Shown: in pieces, positions 16,312 to 25,080 of the stretch
How positions within the stretch are numbered: position 1 is the stretch's first letter
Layout: each line of letters starts with the position of its first letter
Assembly (NCBI GenBank): GCA_014377485.1
Contig: JACMPM010000126.1
Location: forward strand, 1 to 64,000
Length of the DNA stretch: 64,000 nucleotides
Direction: 5' to 3'
Source of the DNA: Bacteriovorax sp.
GTDB lineage: Bacteria; Bdellovibrionota; Bacteriovoracia; Bacteriovoracales; Bacteriovoracaceae
Program-made: the position numbers and the translations under genes
Notes under the pieces: generated by a model
The model's input: only the letters and a program-made list of their open reading frames with translations
What the model was told of the DNA's origin: nothing
Databases searched by the model: none

Positions 16312-17148
16312 TTATAAAGTAGCGTAGAAATCTTTCATCATCTTTGCGTCTTTTTCAAGATTTGGACTATTGCAGATAACATATCCACGACAATCAAAAG
16401 TTTTAAGTGCACGTAAAAGTTCACGCCAATTAAAGTCCGAATCTTCAAGGTTTAAGTGTTTTAAATCCCCCTTAGAGTTCGAGCTAATACCTGAAATATG
16501 GATGTGCATATTTTGAAGTGCATTTGGATCTAATTCTTCTTTTAACTTTCCAAGAACAGTACAAAATTCTTCATATGTATTGTATTCGTTTGTACGAGCG
16601 AATAAGTGAGAGAAGTCCATACAAGGGCTGCAAGAAGAAACCGATTTTGTTAAATCAATCAACTCTTCAAGAGAGCCAAACTGAGAAGTCTTTCCTGTAA
16701 GTTCAGGGCGAAGCTCAATTTGAATATCAAGGCGATTAAGTCTTTCTTCGATTACGTTAAGAGATTTTTGAACTAAATCAAAAACATCATAAGGAGAATC
16801 TTTCATGTAGAAAGCAGCGTGAAAAGTCATCGACTCAGCACCGCACAAGTCAGAGATTTTTGCAGTTTGAATAATGCGTTCAACTGATGAGTCGATCTTA
16901 TCTTGTTCGCGAGCGTTCAAGTTAATATAGTAAGGACCGTGTGAAGTAAGAGGAACTCCCAACTCATAAGAAACTTTGCGAAGGCCAGAAGATACTTCTT
17001 CTTTCATACGAACACCGTGAGCAAATTCAAGCTGCATACAATCTAAGCCTAATGCATGTACTTGTTTGACACCTTCGATCGGATTATTTTTTTTCGGCGT
17101 TGAATTTGGGACACCAGCTGTACCAAATAATAGACGTTCAAATTTCAT
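16312..17148 (-). CDS. Endonuclease IV-like TIM-barrel protein
   Basis: A 278-aa protein starting at ATG 17148, which is preceded by GGGGGAG at 6 bases; an upstream ATG at 17163 is less likely. Conserved metal-site segments are LTSHGPYYINL, SMTFHAAFYM, QIELRPE, CMDFSHLFART and MHIHISGI, matching the AP endonuclease family 2 / Nfo TIM-barrel fold with three zinc sites. Nfo-like proteins nick DNA at abasic sites; related TIM-barrels are sugar isomerases. The motif set favours an Nfo-like enzyme, but its sequence is divergent. Confidence 0.75.
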   Translation of the reverse strand: MKFERLLFGTAGVPNSTPKKNNPIEGVKQVHALGLDCMQLEFAHGVRMKEEVSSGLRKVSYELGVPLTSHGPYYINLNAREQDKIDSSVERIIQTAKISDLCGAESMTFHAAFYMKDSPYDVFDLVQKSLNVIEERLNRLDIQIELRPELTGKTSQFGSLEELIDLTKSVSSCSPCMDFSHLFARTNEYNTYEEFCTVLGKLKEELDPNALQNMHIHISGISSNSKGDLKHLNLEDSDFNWRELLRALKTFDCRGYVICNSPNLEKDAKMMKDFYATL

Positions 17149-17392
17149 ATATAACTCCCCCATAAATTACTTAAAACAACACATTGTTACCACAGATCCC
17201 CGAAACATGAGAGACGCGGCGTGGAAAGTCCAATACAATCATGGAGTTATGGACGATCTTATGTATCCGCCAAGTCTGTAAAATGCTTTCTATGCCTTAT
17301 AGCTCTGGACCGAATTATTGTCTATAATTTAAAAAGACTAGTGTAATAATGACACTTCCACGGTCAGTTCATGGAGGACTTTTATTTATCGT
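17149..17392. other. Divergent intergenic region with local GC-rich island
   Basis: This separates the Nfo-like gene (minus) from the HtpX-like gene (plus). A short GC-rich patch at about 17212-17280 can form imperfect pairings (GCGG with CCGC, TCCA with TGGA), but no known RNA family is recognised. A TATAAT at 17323-17328 could be a -10 element for the plus-strand operon; no good -35 is seen at 16-18 bases. No protein-coding gene is supported. Confidence 0.4.
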
Positions 17393-18181
17393 TTGAGATA
17401 TTTGTTTCTTATATTTTTTATATTTTTTTTAGCATTTGGATTAATGGGCTTACTCTTTAATTTGCATTGGGGATTGTTTTTTGGATTAGGCATAGCACTT
17501 TTAACATTCATCATTCTATCTTACTGGGGAGAAAAACTAATTTTAATTTTCGCAAAGGCAAGATACGTAACGGATGATGAAATTTTAATCAACCAAGTAA
17601 AAAACTTTTGCTGTCATTGTGAAATTGCTGATGTGAAAATTTATTGGTCCAATGTTTTTGTGAACAATCTTTACTACACCAATTCTTATTTTGGTAAACC
17701 GGCCCTAATAATCGGTAAAAATATTTACAATACGTTCACACGCAATGAGCTGAATAGTTTAATTTATGCTTCACTTTTAAAGTTAAAATCCAATGAGGCA
17801 AAACATCGTACGGTTGCGAGTCTGATTTTTTTAATTTTATATTCTCCTGTTTATCTTTTGCGATCAGCTGTTCATAATAAGTTTACAGTAGATGTTTTAA
17901 ATATTTTTCTTTATCCAGCCTATTTTTTAAAATCAAAACTTTATGAAAAAGAAAAATCTGTTTTAAGTTTTGATCAAGAAGTTGGAAAGTTCGAAGGGTT
18001 AAGAAAAGATTATATTTCAGCTCTTTTTAAAGTTAACCATCTTCCTGTCTGTAGCGAAACTAGCATCGGTGGGCTTTTAATGAATGAACTTAATCATGTA
18101 AAAAATCAAACGGATGATGTTCTCAAATACTTGCTCATTGACCATGTAAGTGTTGAAACCAGAGTTAAAGCGCTTAAATGA
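17393..18181 (+). CDS. HtpX/M48-like membrane protein lacking the zinc motif
   Basis: A 262-aa protein. Two N-terminal membrane helices (about 4-50) precede a region aligned by eye with HtpX: VNNLYYTNSYFGKPALIIGK, then FTRNELNSLIYASLLKLKSNE where HtpX has HExxH (here YASLLK), another hydrophobic helix, FDQEVGKFEGLRKDYISAL (HtpX ExxAD region) and the end IDHVSVETRVKAL (HtpX THPPxxxRI). Zinc ligands are missing, so it is probably a non-proteolytic homologue. The start is uncertain: TTG at 17393 lies 15 bases from GGAGG, whereas ATT at 17384 lies 6 bases from it. It overlaps the CHASE2 kinase gene by 4 bases. Confidence 0.72.
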   Translation: MRYLFLIFFIFFLAFGLMGLLFNLHWGLFFGLGIALLTFIILSYWGEKLILIFAKARYVTDDEILINQVKNFCCHCEIADVKIYWSNVFVNNLYYTNSYFGKPALIIGKNIYNTFTRNELNSLIYASLLKLKSNEAKHRTVASLIFLILYSPVYLLRSAVHNKFTVDVLNIFLYPAYFLKSKLYEKEKSVLSFDQEVGKFEGLRKDYISALFKVNHLPVCSETSIGGLLMNELNHVKNQTDDVLKYLLIDHVSVETRVKALK

Positions 18182-20052
18182 AATTAAAGAAATTAAAATT
18201 TGATCTCTCTGAATATTATCCGCTTTTTTTCACGCTGATATTCATAACTATTTTATTCCAGTATCCATTAGCTTCACTTGAGTCAATTTTTTATGACTTA
18301 CGAGTACGATTGGATTTTGGAATTAAACCAACACAAGAAATTGTCATTGTCACGATGGATGAGGAAAGTGACGATTATCTGGGAGATACATATCCATATA
18401 CCTATGCAACCCATTCACGTTTTTTAGAAAAATTATTATCCTCAAAACCGAAAATTATAAATTTCTTATCTCGAATGCCAGAGGTAATGCCTGATGATCG
18501 GCCGTATTTTGATGAATTTAAGAAAAACCTAAAGCGATTCGATGCATTGGGGGGGAAAGTTAATTTTGGAACAGAGGTTGATGAGACTGTAGGTGAAGTA
18601 CTTCCGCCTGAGAGCTTAAGAGACTTTAATTATGCCTTAGCTCAACTGAATATTGATAATAATACTTTTGCCAAAGATGATGTTGTCAGAAGAGCAATTT
18701 TTAATGTTTCAGGAGAAGAATCTCTTCACTTGATGACTGCTAACCAGTACCGAACGATGTCACGAAAAAGTCCTATTAATGTTCCAGATGTACTTGGAGC
18801 CTATTATAACGACGAGGCCGATGCGAACTTTGTACTCTTTAGATATGCCAGCTCACCAATTTACAGTGACTTTAAATACAAAACAATTCCTTATCATCGA
18901 GTGCTGGTAGGAAATTTTTCTCCTGAAATTTTTAAAGATAAAATTGTTATAATTGGACCAAATTATATTTCACAAAGAGATAATTTTTATCTTACACCTT
19001 TTAATCAAGAAGAATATAAAGCACCCAAGCTGATTATTCATGCAACAATTATAGATGCCTTAATTCAAAATAAAACTATTAAGATGATTCCAAGGATGGT
19101 TTCTAATATTTTAGCTTTTATCGTTGGAATTATTCTTTCTATTTTGATCTCTAGACTTAAACCAAAAGACGGATTGATCATTACAATTTTAATGTTGGCT
19201 TCAATTCTTATTATCTCTTATTTGCTTTTTGTTCTAATGGGGTTTTGGCTATATACTGCTCATTTGGTAGTTACTATTTTCGTTGTTTATTATATATGGA
19301 TTCCTTTCAGAGCAATAGGCGAATACCAAAGACGTTTTGCTATTCAGGAAGAAGCTAAGATTTTAAAGAAAGTAGAGAAATTAAAACAAAACTTTCTCTC
19401 CTTGATGAGTCATGATTTGAAAACTCCCGTGGCAAAGATCGCAGGTGTGGCCGATAATCTTTATCATCAAAACTCAGGAAGCCCTGAGATTCGAGAGAAG
19501 TCCCAGTTAATTATTGATTCTACCAAGGAATTAAATAAGTTCATTTCGAGTATTTTGGATTTAACTAAAATTGAATCCAGTAACTTTGGTTTAAACAAAG
19601 TTTCGAGAGACGTTAATTCTCTCATTGAAACAGTCGTAAAAGACCTGACTTTTAGCGCCGGTCAAAAAGATGTTCTGATTAAAAAAGAATTAGCACCATT
19701 GTATCCAATCCAGATGGATTCAACGTTAATTACCCGGGTGATTTCAAATCTTGTGGAAAATGCCATTAAATATTCTGGGAATGGCTCGATTGTTCATATT
19801 AAAACTTGGGATGATAACAAATGGGTTTATATTGAGATTATAGACAATGGAGCTGGAATTCCTCCCGAGGAGCTCCAAAATATTTTTGAGAAATTCTATC
19901 GGATAAAAAATGATGCAAATCATTCGATAAAGGGTACTGGTTTGGGGCTATATCTCGTCAAGTATTTCGTCGAATTGCACGGTGGGACCATCTCGGTGGA
20001 GTCTATCTTGGGTAAAGAGACAAAATTTTTAGTGAAATTACTCAACCAGTAG
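18178..20052 (+). CDS. CHASE2-domain sensor histidine kinase
   Basis: A 624-aa kinase: one N-terminal membrane helix (about 14-33), an extracytoplasmic CHASE2 sensor (about 35-300) and three helices (about 307-375). A HisKA domain carries LMSHDLKTPVAK (phospho-acceptor His412) and an HATPase_c domain carries NLVENAIKYSG (N box), DNGAGIPPE (G1) and KGTGLGLYLVK (G2). The ligand of CHASE2 is unknown. It is translationally coupled to the HtpX-like gene and followed by a sigma54-type response regulator 39 bp away, its probable phospho-partner. Confidence 0.93.
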   Translation: MKLKKLKFDLSEYYPLFFTLIFITILFQYPLASLESIFYDLRVRLDFGIKPTQEIVIVTMDEESDDYLGDTYPYTYATHSRFLEKLLSSKPKIINFLSRMPEVMPDDRPYFDEFKKNLKRFDALGGKVNFGTEVDETVGEVLPPESLRDFNYALAQLNIDNNTFAKDDVVRRAIFNVSGEESLHLMTANQYRTMSRKSPINVPDVLGAYYNDEADANFVLFRYASSPIYSDFKYKTIPYHRVLVGNFSPEIFKDKIVIIGPNYISQRDNFYLTPFNQEEYKAPKLIIHATIIDALIQNKTIKMIPRMVSNILAFIVGIILSILISRLKPKDGLIITILMLASILIISYLLFVLMGFWLYTAHLVVTIFVVYYIWIPFRAIGEYQRRFAIQEEAKILKKVEKLKQNFLSLMSHDLKTPVAKIAGVADNLYHQNSGSPEIREKSQLIIDSTKELNKFISSILDLTKIESSNFGLNKVSRDVNSLIETVVKDLTFSAGQKDVLIKKELAPLYPIQMDSTLITRVISNLVENAIKYSGNGSIVHIKTWDDNKWVYIEIIDNGAGIPPEELQNIFEKFYRIKNDANHSIKGTGLGLYLVKYFVELHGGTISVESILGKETKFLVKLLNQ

Positions 20053-20091
20053 TAGTAAAATAAAAGAAGCAAATCTTGCTAGGAGAATAAT

Positions 20092-21588
20092 ATGCATCGA
20101 GTGCTAGTTGTTGATGATGATAAGGTTTTACAAAACTCAGTTAAAGAAGCTCTTCTTTATCATAGCTTCTCTGTAGATGTTGCCAATAATGGCAAAGAGG
20201 CTCTTCTCGCAGTATATAAAGAAAAATACGATCTGGTTGTCATGGACGTGAACATGCCGGAGATGGACGGGATTTCAGCTTTAACTGAAATTAAAAAAGT
20301 CGATCCATCAGTTATCGTGATTATTTTAACAGCTTATTCGAACGTTTCTGATGCCGTAAAGGTTGTTAAAGAAGGTGCCTATAATTATCTTGAAAAACCA
20401 ATCTCTTCAGAGAACCTGGTTGCATTAATTAAGCGTGCTCTAAAGGCCCGCACACTTGTTGAGACTTCTCTTTTTTCTTCTCCAAGACTATCGCTTGGCG
20501 GTGATGACCAGTTTGTTGGTGAATCTCATGTCATGCAAAAAGTTTTTAATGTTATTGATAAACTTGCCAAGGTTAATACGCCAGTTCTAATCCGTGGTGA
20601 GTCTGGTACGGGTAAAGAACTAGTTGCACGCGCGATTCATTATAATGGTCCAAGAAAAGATGCCAAGTTTGTTACCATTAACTTAGCAGCAGTTCCTGAA
20701 AATTTAATTGAGTCTGAATTGTTTGGTCATGAAAAAGGTGCTTTTACAGGAGCCAACGAGCGAAAACTTGGTAAATTTCAATACGCTGATGGTGGAACAC
20801 TTTTCTTGGACGAAATTGGTGATGTCACTCCGACCATGCAAGTAAAACTTTTACGAGTGCTACAAGAGAAAACTTTTACACCCATCGGCTCAAACCGGGA
20901 TATCAAAGTTGATGTACGCGTAATCGCAGCTTCTCACAAGCCTTTCGAGCAAATGATAAAAGATGGAACATTCCGCGAAGATTTATTTTATCGTTTAAAT
21001 GTTCTTCCTGTTTATTTGCCGCCATTAAGAGAGCGCAAGAGCGATATTCCACATCTGGTTGAATACTATATAAAATATTTTAACAACGTTCACGCTTTAA
21101 ATATTAAGGGTGTGAGTGAAGAAGCTAAAAATCTTTTGGTGAATTTTTCTTGGCCTGGAAATATTCGAGAACTTAGAAACGTGATCGAGCACGCTTTTAT
21201 CATTGAATCGTCTGACATGATTCAAGCACCCTCACTTCCTTCAAATTTAAAATTAACCTCTGCAACTAAAGTTCCAGAACCTGAAGAAAATTCTGATTTA
21301 ATGATTGATGTTGAGGGTATTCAAGATTCTATCTTCAACATGAAGAGCGATGAAGATGTTCGCGCAGTTGAGGGTTTTTCATTTAACAATGTTTTAAATT
21401 CAAAAGAAATGGTTATGGATTTTCAAGTGGCAAAAGATTTATTTGAAAAAGAATTTATCGTTTGGGCCTTAAGACAAAACCGTGGAAAAATAAATCAAAC
21501 AGCACTTAAAGCCAATATCCCCAAAAAGACTTTGCTTCGCAAGATTGAGAAATATGAGATCACAGCGAAAGATTATGTAAACGGCTAA
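20092..21588 (+). CDS. NtrC-family sigma54-dependent response regulator
   Basis: A 498-aa protein. The receiver domain (1-120) has phospho-acceptor Asp52 in DLVVMDVNMPEMDG. The AAA+ domain has Walker A GESGTGKE (169-176), the sigma54-contact loop GAFTGA (216-221), Walker B GTLFLDEIGD and FSWPGNIRELRN. The C-terminal Fis-type helix-turn-helix is QTALKANIPKKTLLRKI. GGAG lies 5-7 bases before ATG. It activates sigma54 promoters, presumably when phosphorylated by the adjacent CHASE2 kinase. Targets are not evident; no clear sigma54 site was seen in front of lspA. Confidence 0.95.
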   Translation: MHRVLVVDDDKVLQNSVKEALLYHSFSVDVANNGKEALLAVYKEKYDLVVMDVNMPEMDGISALTEIKKVDPSVIVIILTAYSNVSDAVKVVKEGAYNYLEKPISSENLVALIKRALKARTLVETSLFSSPRLSLGGDDQFVGESHVMQKVFNVIDKLAKVNTPVLIRGESGTGKELVARAIHYNGPRKDAKFVTINLAAVPENLIESELFGHEKGAFTGANERKLGKFQYADGGTLFLDEIGDVTPTMQVKLLRVLQEKTFTPIGSNRDIKVDVRVIAASHKPFEQMIKDGTFREDLFYRLNVLPVYLPPLRERKSDIPHLVEYYIKYFNNVHALNIKGVSEEAKNLLVNFSWPGNIRELRNVIEHAFIIESSDMIQAPSLPSNLKLTSATKVPEPEENSDLMIDVEGIQDSIFNMKSDEDVRAVEGFSFNNVLNSKEMVMDFQVAKDLFEKEFIVWALRQNRGKINQTALKANIPKKTLLRKIEKYEITAKDYVNG

Positions 21589-21614
21589 GCCAAGAGTTTG
21601 ATGGTTATAATAAT

Positions 21615-22118
21615 ATGAATAGAATTTTTAAAATGTGCATAATGATTTCCACAATTATTATTGCTGACCAAATCACGAAGGGACTAATTCAACAAAAGTT
21701 TTTTCTTGGTGAATCGATTCCTGTAATACCAGGTCTATTTCACTTAACTTATGTTAGAAATCCAGGGGCGGCATTTGGAATGCTGGCATACGCGCCGGAA
21801 TATATCCGAACACCATTATTCTTTGCCCTCCCAGTGCTTGCTTGTTTTTGGCTAATCCATTTAATATGGTCAAATAGAAATAAAAATTTCCTTCATTGCT
21901 TAGCTTATAGTTTGATTTTTGCGGGAGCAGTTGGAAATTTAATTGATCGCTTTTCTATGAATTACGTAGTCGATTTTTTTGATTTTTTCTGGGGACCTCA
22001 TCATTTTGCAGCTTTCAATATTGCTGACAGTGCAATTAGTATTGCGGCCATGATTCTTATAGTGGATCTAGTATTTTTAAATAAGAAGAAAGAAGAAAGT
22101 GTTACCAGTACTATTTAA
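21615..22118 (+). CDS. lspA: Lipoprotein signal peptidase (signal peptidase II)
   Basis: A 167-aa inner-membrane aspartyl protease that removes the signal peptide of diacylglyceryl-prolipoproteins. Motifs are ADQITKGLI, YVRNPGAAFG, GNLIDR, VVDFF (catalytic Asp120) and FNIADSAI (catalytic Asp138), with four hydrophobic helices. Length is standard. It overlaps lgt by 20 bases, so the two lipoprotein-processing steps are encoded together. Many lipoproteins in this window would be substrates. Confidence 0.96.
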   Translation: MNRIFKMCIMISTIIIADQITKGLIQQKFFLGESIPVIPGLFHLTYVRNPGAAFGMLAYAPEYIRTPLFFALPVLACFWLIHLIWSNRNKNFLHCLAYSLIFAGAVGNLIDRFSMNYVVDFFDFFWGPHHFAAFNIADSAISIAAMILIVDLVFLNKKKEESVTSTI

Positions 22119-22842
22119 GTCTTCATTTTTTATCCTATATTCTTATCCTTTATTTATGGGATTGGCATGGGGGGTGGGCTATTACCTCACCCAATATTTA
22201 TTTGAAAAAAATCATGAAGACTCCTCAGGACTTTTGAAATTATTTATAGGCATTTTCGTTACGGCTTGGATTGGAGCGAAAGTTTTTTTTCTAATATTTT
22301 CATCTAAGCATAAAATTTACCAATACCTTTATGCAGATTATTTTTGGTTGGGTGGCGGTTTTGTATTCTATGGTGGATTACTGTTTGGGTTAGCGTTTTA
22401 CTTTATTTATTCTCTTTATTTAAAAAAATACGATTTTCAAAAAAGCTACTTGCTAGTTCCAGGCTTGGTCTTTGGACATGCGATTGGTCGTGTAGGATGT
22501 TTCCTTACTGGTTGCTGTTTCGGTTCACAATGTGATCTTCCCTGGAAGGTTTTTATGGATGGAGAATTTCGTCACCCCGTCCAGCTGTATGAGGCTTTTG
22601 GTCTTTTTTATCTCGGCTATTTGACTCTCAAATGGGTCAAAGACAAAAAAAGAAATCTATATGTTGTAACAAACTATCTTCTCTATTACTCAGTAATCCG
22701 CTTTATCGTGGAATTCTTTAGAGGGGACGAGGTAAGAGGAATTTATTGGTTATCACTCTCTACTTCTCAATTTATATCAATAGGACTTTTTACGATAAGC
22801 ATAATTCTTATAATTAAAATGCGTATTAATCATAGATATTAA
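22099..22842 (+). CDS. lgt: Prolipoprotein diacylglyceryl transferase
   Basis: A 247-aa multi-spanning inner-membrane enzyme that adds diacylglycerol from phosphatidylglycerol to the lipobox cysteine. The Lgt signature is HAIGRVGCFLTGCCFGSQCD; other conserved parts are GGLLFGLAFYF, HPVQLYEAFG and the C-terminal VEFFRGDEVRG. Start is GTG at 22099, inside the 3' end of lspA. The protein is slightly short for the family (usually 260-290 aa), but both ends look complete. Confidence 0.94.
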   Translation: MLPVLFKSSFFILYSYPLFMGLAWGVGYYLTQYLFEKNHEDSSGLLKLFIGIFVTAWIGAKVFFLIFSSKHKIYQYLYADYFWLGGGFVFYGGLLFGLAFYFIYSLYLKKYDFQKSYLLVPGLVFGHAIGRVGCFLTGCCFGSQCDLPWKVFMDGEFRHPVQLYEAFGLFYLGYLTLKWVKDKKRNLYVVTNYLLYYSVIRFIVEFFRGDEVRGIYWLSLSTSQFISIGLFTISIILIIKMRINHRY

Positions 22843-22924
22843 GACCAAACCTTACAGAGCAGATCCTTGCAGAGAGTTTATTATTTAGTTAGAATGAAAA
22901 CTAAACTTAATCAAGGAGCGAACA

Positions 22925-23605
22925 ATGAAATTTTTTTTAGTAGCATTATTGCTAATGAGTTTTGGAGTAATGGCAAATGAATGTGCTGAACTGAGTAAAT
23001 GTGTTGAGTACGTTAGTAAATTAACTGGAAAAAAATACTTATACGATGCCAGATCAGTGAAGGGAGGCTTGCAAACTTCTTCAAATACTGAAATTAAAGC
23101 TGAAAACGCTGATACATTATTTACCTATATCTTGGATTTAAATGGATATGCTCGAGTTCCTACAGCGGAAAAAGATACATATTTAATAATTGAATCTAGA
23201 GATATTCGTTATCAACCTATGCCAACAATTAGTGTCGATGCTCAAAACCCACCGAAAATTCCGCAAAACTATGATTACTACATGATGAGTTTTAAATTTA
23301 AAAATTTCACTCATGGTCAATTACGAGAAGCTTCAAATTCTCTACGTCCATTTATGTCACGTTATGCAAGAACAATTGAGCTTAAAGGAACAGGGATTCT
23401 GACTATTCAAGAAAATGCAGCGAAGTTAAGCAAAGCTTATGAAATGATAAAAAGTTTTGACCGCGAATTATCAAAAGAAGAATTAAAGTCGTACAATGAT
23501 CAAGAAGTAGAAAGAAAAGAAGATCGCAAAGAAGAAAAAAAAGAAAAACATCACAAGAAGCTAGAAGAAAAATCTGATAAAAAAGATGAAAAAAATAAAA
23601 ATTAG
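22925..23605 (+). CDS. Secreted protein resembling secretin N0-N1 domains
   Basis: A 226-aa protein with signal peptide (MKFFLVALLLMSFGVMA). Residues ~20-100 (YVSKLTGKKYLYDARSVKGG, then ENADTLFTYILDLNGYARV) resemble the N0 domain of GspD/PilQ secretins. Residues ~118-182 (YYMMSFKFKNFTHGQLREA, then ILTIQENAAKLSKAYEMI) resemble an N1/KH-like secretin repeat. There is no C-terminal beta-barrel pore; instead the protein ends in a very Lys/Glu-rich tail of about 40 residues. It could be a periplasmic accessory or decoy of a secretion or pilus channel. No type II or IV system genes are adjacent. Confidence 0.65.
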   Translation: MKFFLVALLLMSFGVMANECAELSKCVEYVSKLTGKKYLYDARSVKGGLQTSSNTEIKAENADTLFTYILDLNGYARVPTAEKDTYLIIESRDIRYQPMPTISVDAQNPPKIPQNYDYYMMSFKFKNFTHGQLREASNSLRPFMSRYARTIELKGTGILTIQENAAKLSKAYEMIKSFDRELSKEELKSYNDQEVERKEDRKEEKKEKHHKKLEEKSDKKDEKNKN

Positions 23606-23631
23606 AATCTGTTAAATTGTATATGTGAAGG

Positions 23632-23654
23632 CCCTCCTCACGAGGGTTTTTTTT
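23632..23654 (+). terminator. Rho-independent terminator
   Basis: CCCTC-CTCAC-GAGGG is followed by eight T residues, 26 bp after the secretin-like gene. Confidence 0.88.
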
Positions 23655-23778
23655 ATTAATTACTGAAATTTTTACATGTTCAATAGAGGTTAATAGTAAA
23701 AAATATAGAGTTGCATCTATGTTTTCTTATTTATGTTAATAAGCTTCAAACAATTGCTTTAACCACCTTGAGGTTTTA

Positions 23779-24486
23779 ATGAAAAATGTAATGAGTTTAT
23801 TTATGCTTTCACTTATGACTGTCTCTTGTGTCAACTTGGAAGGTCGACTTAACGTAAATCAAGTAATGCCTGCCGAGAAAAAGGGTGGTTTTTTAAACCT
23901 TCAAAGAAAAACAATACAAATTCAACCCGGAAACTATCAGGCTAATTTAAAAGTTAATAATTCAAAAAGTTTTACTTTAAAACTTAAAACTGACAAAGAA
24001 GGTGAGGCAGATATCCTTATACCTATTAAAAGTGATAAAGATTTTTCGATTCCAAGAAATGGAAACGTTATTATTCGTGGAAGTGAAATTGCTCAGCCAT
24101 TCGATCTTTCGGGAGTAATTGAAACAAATATAACCGAATCAGAACAAACTAAAACGACAGAGAGCTGTACGTTTCAAAGATCAGAAAATCACTGTGATAA
24201 AATTTGTAGTCCTGGTGAAGTTTTAAATCCACGCAATCCAAATAACAACCGTGACTCACATGAACCACGTGATGTAAGACCACCTACTATTCATTGTGAC
24301 ATTGTTTGTAGAGATGTTCTTGTAACCTTCAACGGGTCTCGTTATATTGAGTACCACAACCGTTATACTCATAGAGATCTAAAAGCTGATCTTCTTGATT
24401 TAAAGAATAAAAATGTTCTAGCTTCTTTTTCTGGAACAGATACAGATGCTGACCGTATCAACGACTATCTTGGTGAATGTAGATAA
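23779..24486 (+). CDS. Cys-rich lipoprotein of unknown function
   Basis: A 235-aa lipoprotein with lipobox TVSC (Cys17). The middle (about 45-112) looks like a beta-sandwich. The C-terminal half holds six more cysteines, including a repeated motif HCDKIC (138-143) and HCDIVC (172-177), and ends GECR. The linker between the two motifs is Asn/Arg/Pro-rich. Disulfide-stabilised structure or metal binding is possible. TTGAGG precedes ATG. I do not recognise a family. Confidence 0.72.
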   Translation: MKNVMSLFMLSLMTVSCVNLEGRLNVNQVMPAEKKGGFLNLQRKTIQIQPGNYQANLKVNNSKSFTLKLKTDKEGEADILIPIKSDKDFSIPRNGNVIIRGSEIAQPFDLSGVIETNITESEQTKTTESCTFQRSENHCDKICSPGEVLNPRNPNNNRDSHEPRDVRPPTIHCDIVCRDVLVTFNGSRYIEYHNRYTHRDLKADLLDLKNKNVLASFSGTDTDADRINDYLGECR

Positions 24487-24505
24487 TTAATAAAAATAAA
24501 AAAAG

Positions 24506-24527
24506 CCATCGGAAGATGGTTTTTTTT
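24506..24527. terminator. Terminator between convergent genes
   Basis: CCATC-GGAA-GATGG is followed by TTTTTTTT on the plus strand and flanked by an A-run upstream, which gives a T-run on the minus strand. It lies between the Cys-rich lipoprotein gene and the convergent ferredoxin gene, whose stop codon (24526) touches the T-run. Confidence 0.82.
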
Positions 24528-24948
24528 ATTCATTTATTACTGATTTTTTAATTTCTTCAACTTTATTCTCATCAACATAAAGCTCTGAAAATAATGTTTC
24601 ACTCGACCATGCGATAAAAGCATCGTTATGCTCATACATGGTGATTGTTTCCCAAGGGCAGTCAACAGAGCAATTCTGACAACCAATGCAACGAGCAAGG
24701 TCGATTTCGACAGTTTGTTGAAACTGAGGATTCTCTGGAAGTGGACCAGGAACCAACTCAATAGAATCTACTGGGCATCCCTGAATACATATCTCACAAC
24801 CAGTACAACCTGATTGATGAACAACCGCTAATAATTTTGGTGGTTTCTTCCCTTTTCGCTTGGGCTTTAGCCTAGCAGAGTGAAATGGATTCTCCACAAT
24901 TACAGCTTCTTCGTTTTCGTCTTTTTTTGTTAAATTATCGGTGCTCAT
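24526..24948 (-). CDS. 4Fe-4S dicluster ferredoxin-type protein
   Basis: A 140-aa protein with two cluster motifs, CTGCEICIQGCP and CIGCQNCSVDCP, separated by about 27 residues. The N-terminal extension is charged (KPKRKGKKPPK), and a C-terminal tail follows WETITMYEHNDAFIAW. It is an electron carrier or subunit of an oxidoreductase. The gene stands alone, divergent from icmF with 132 bp between; no dehydrogenase partner is visible. Confidence 0.85.
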   Translation of the reverse strand: MSTDNLTKKDENEEAVIVENPFHSARLKPKRKGKKPPKLLAVVHQSGCTGCEICIQGCPVDSIELVPGPLPENPQFQQTVEIDLARCIGCQNCSVDCPWETITMYEHNDAFIAWSSETLFSELYVDENKVEEIKKSVINE

Positions 24949-25080
24949 AACAAACCAAATTCATTAAAATTGTGTTAATAATTGATATTGATTATAACCT
25001 AGATCCGCTTTTCTTGCTAATAGATTTACCCGGATTTAAAGTGATTGGGTTTAATATCCTTTTAAAAAATATAGGACAGT

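Noticed and set aside
17212-17280. GC-rich patch with GTGGAAAGTCC, resembling part of RNase P RNA
   Set aside because: Only a few bases match; the gap is too short for a complete RNase P RNA and the rest of the conserved core is absent.
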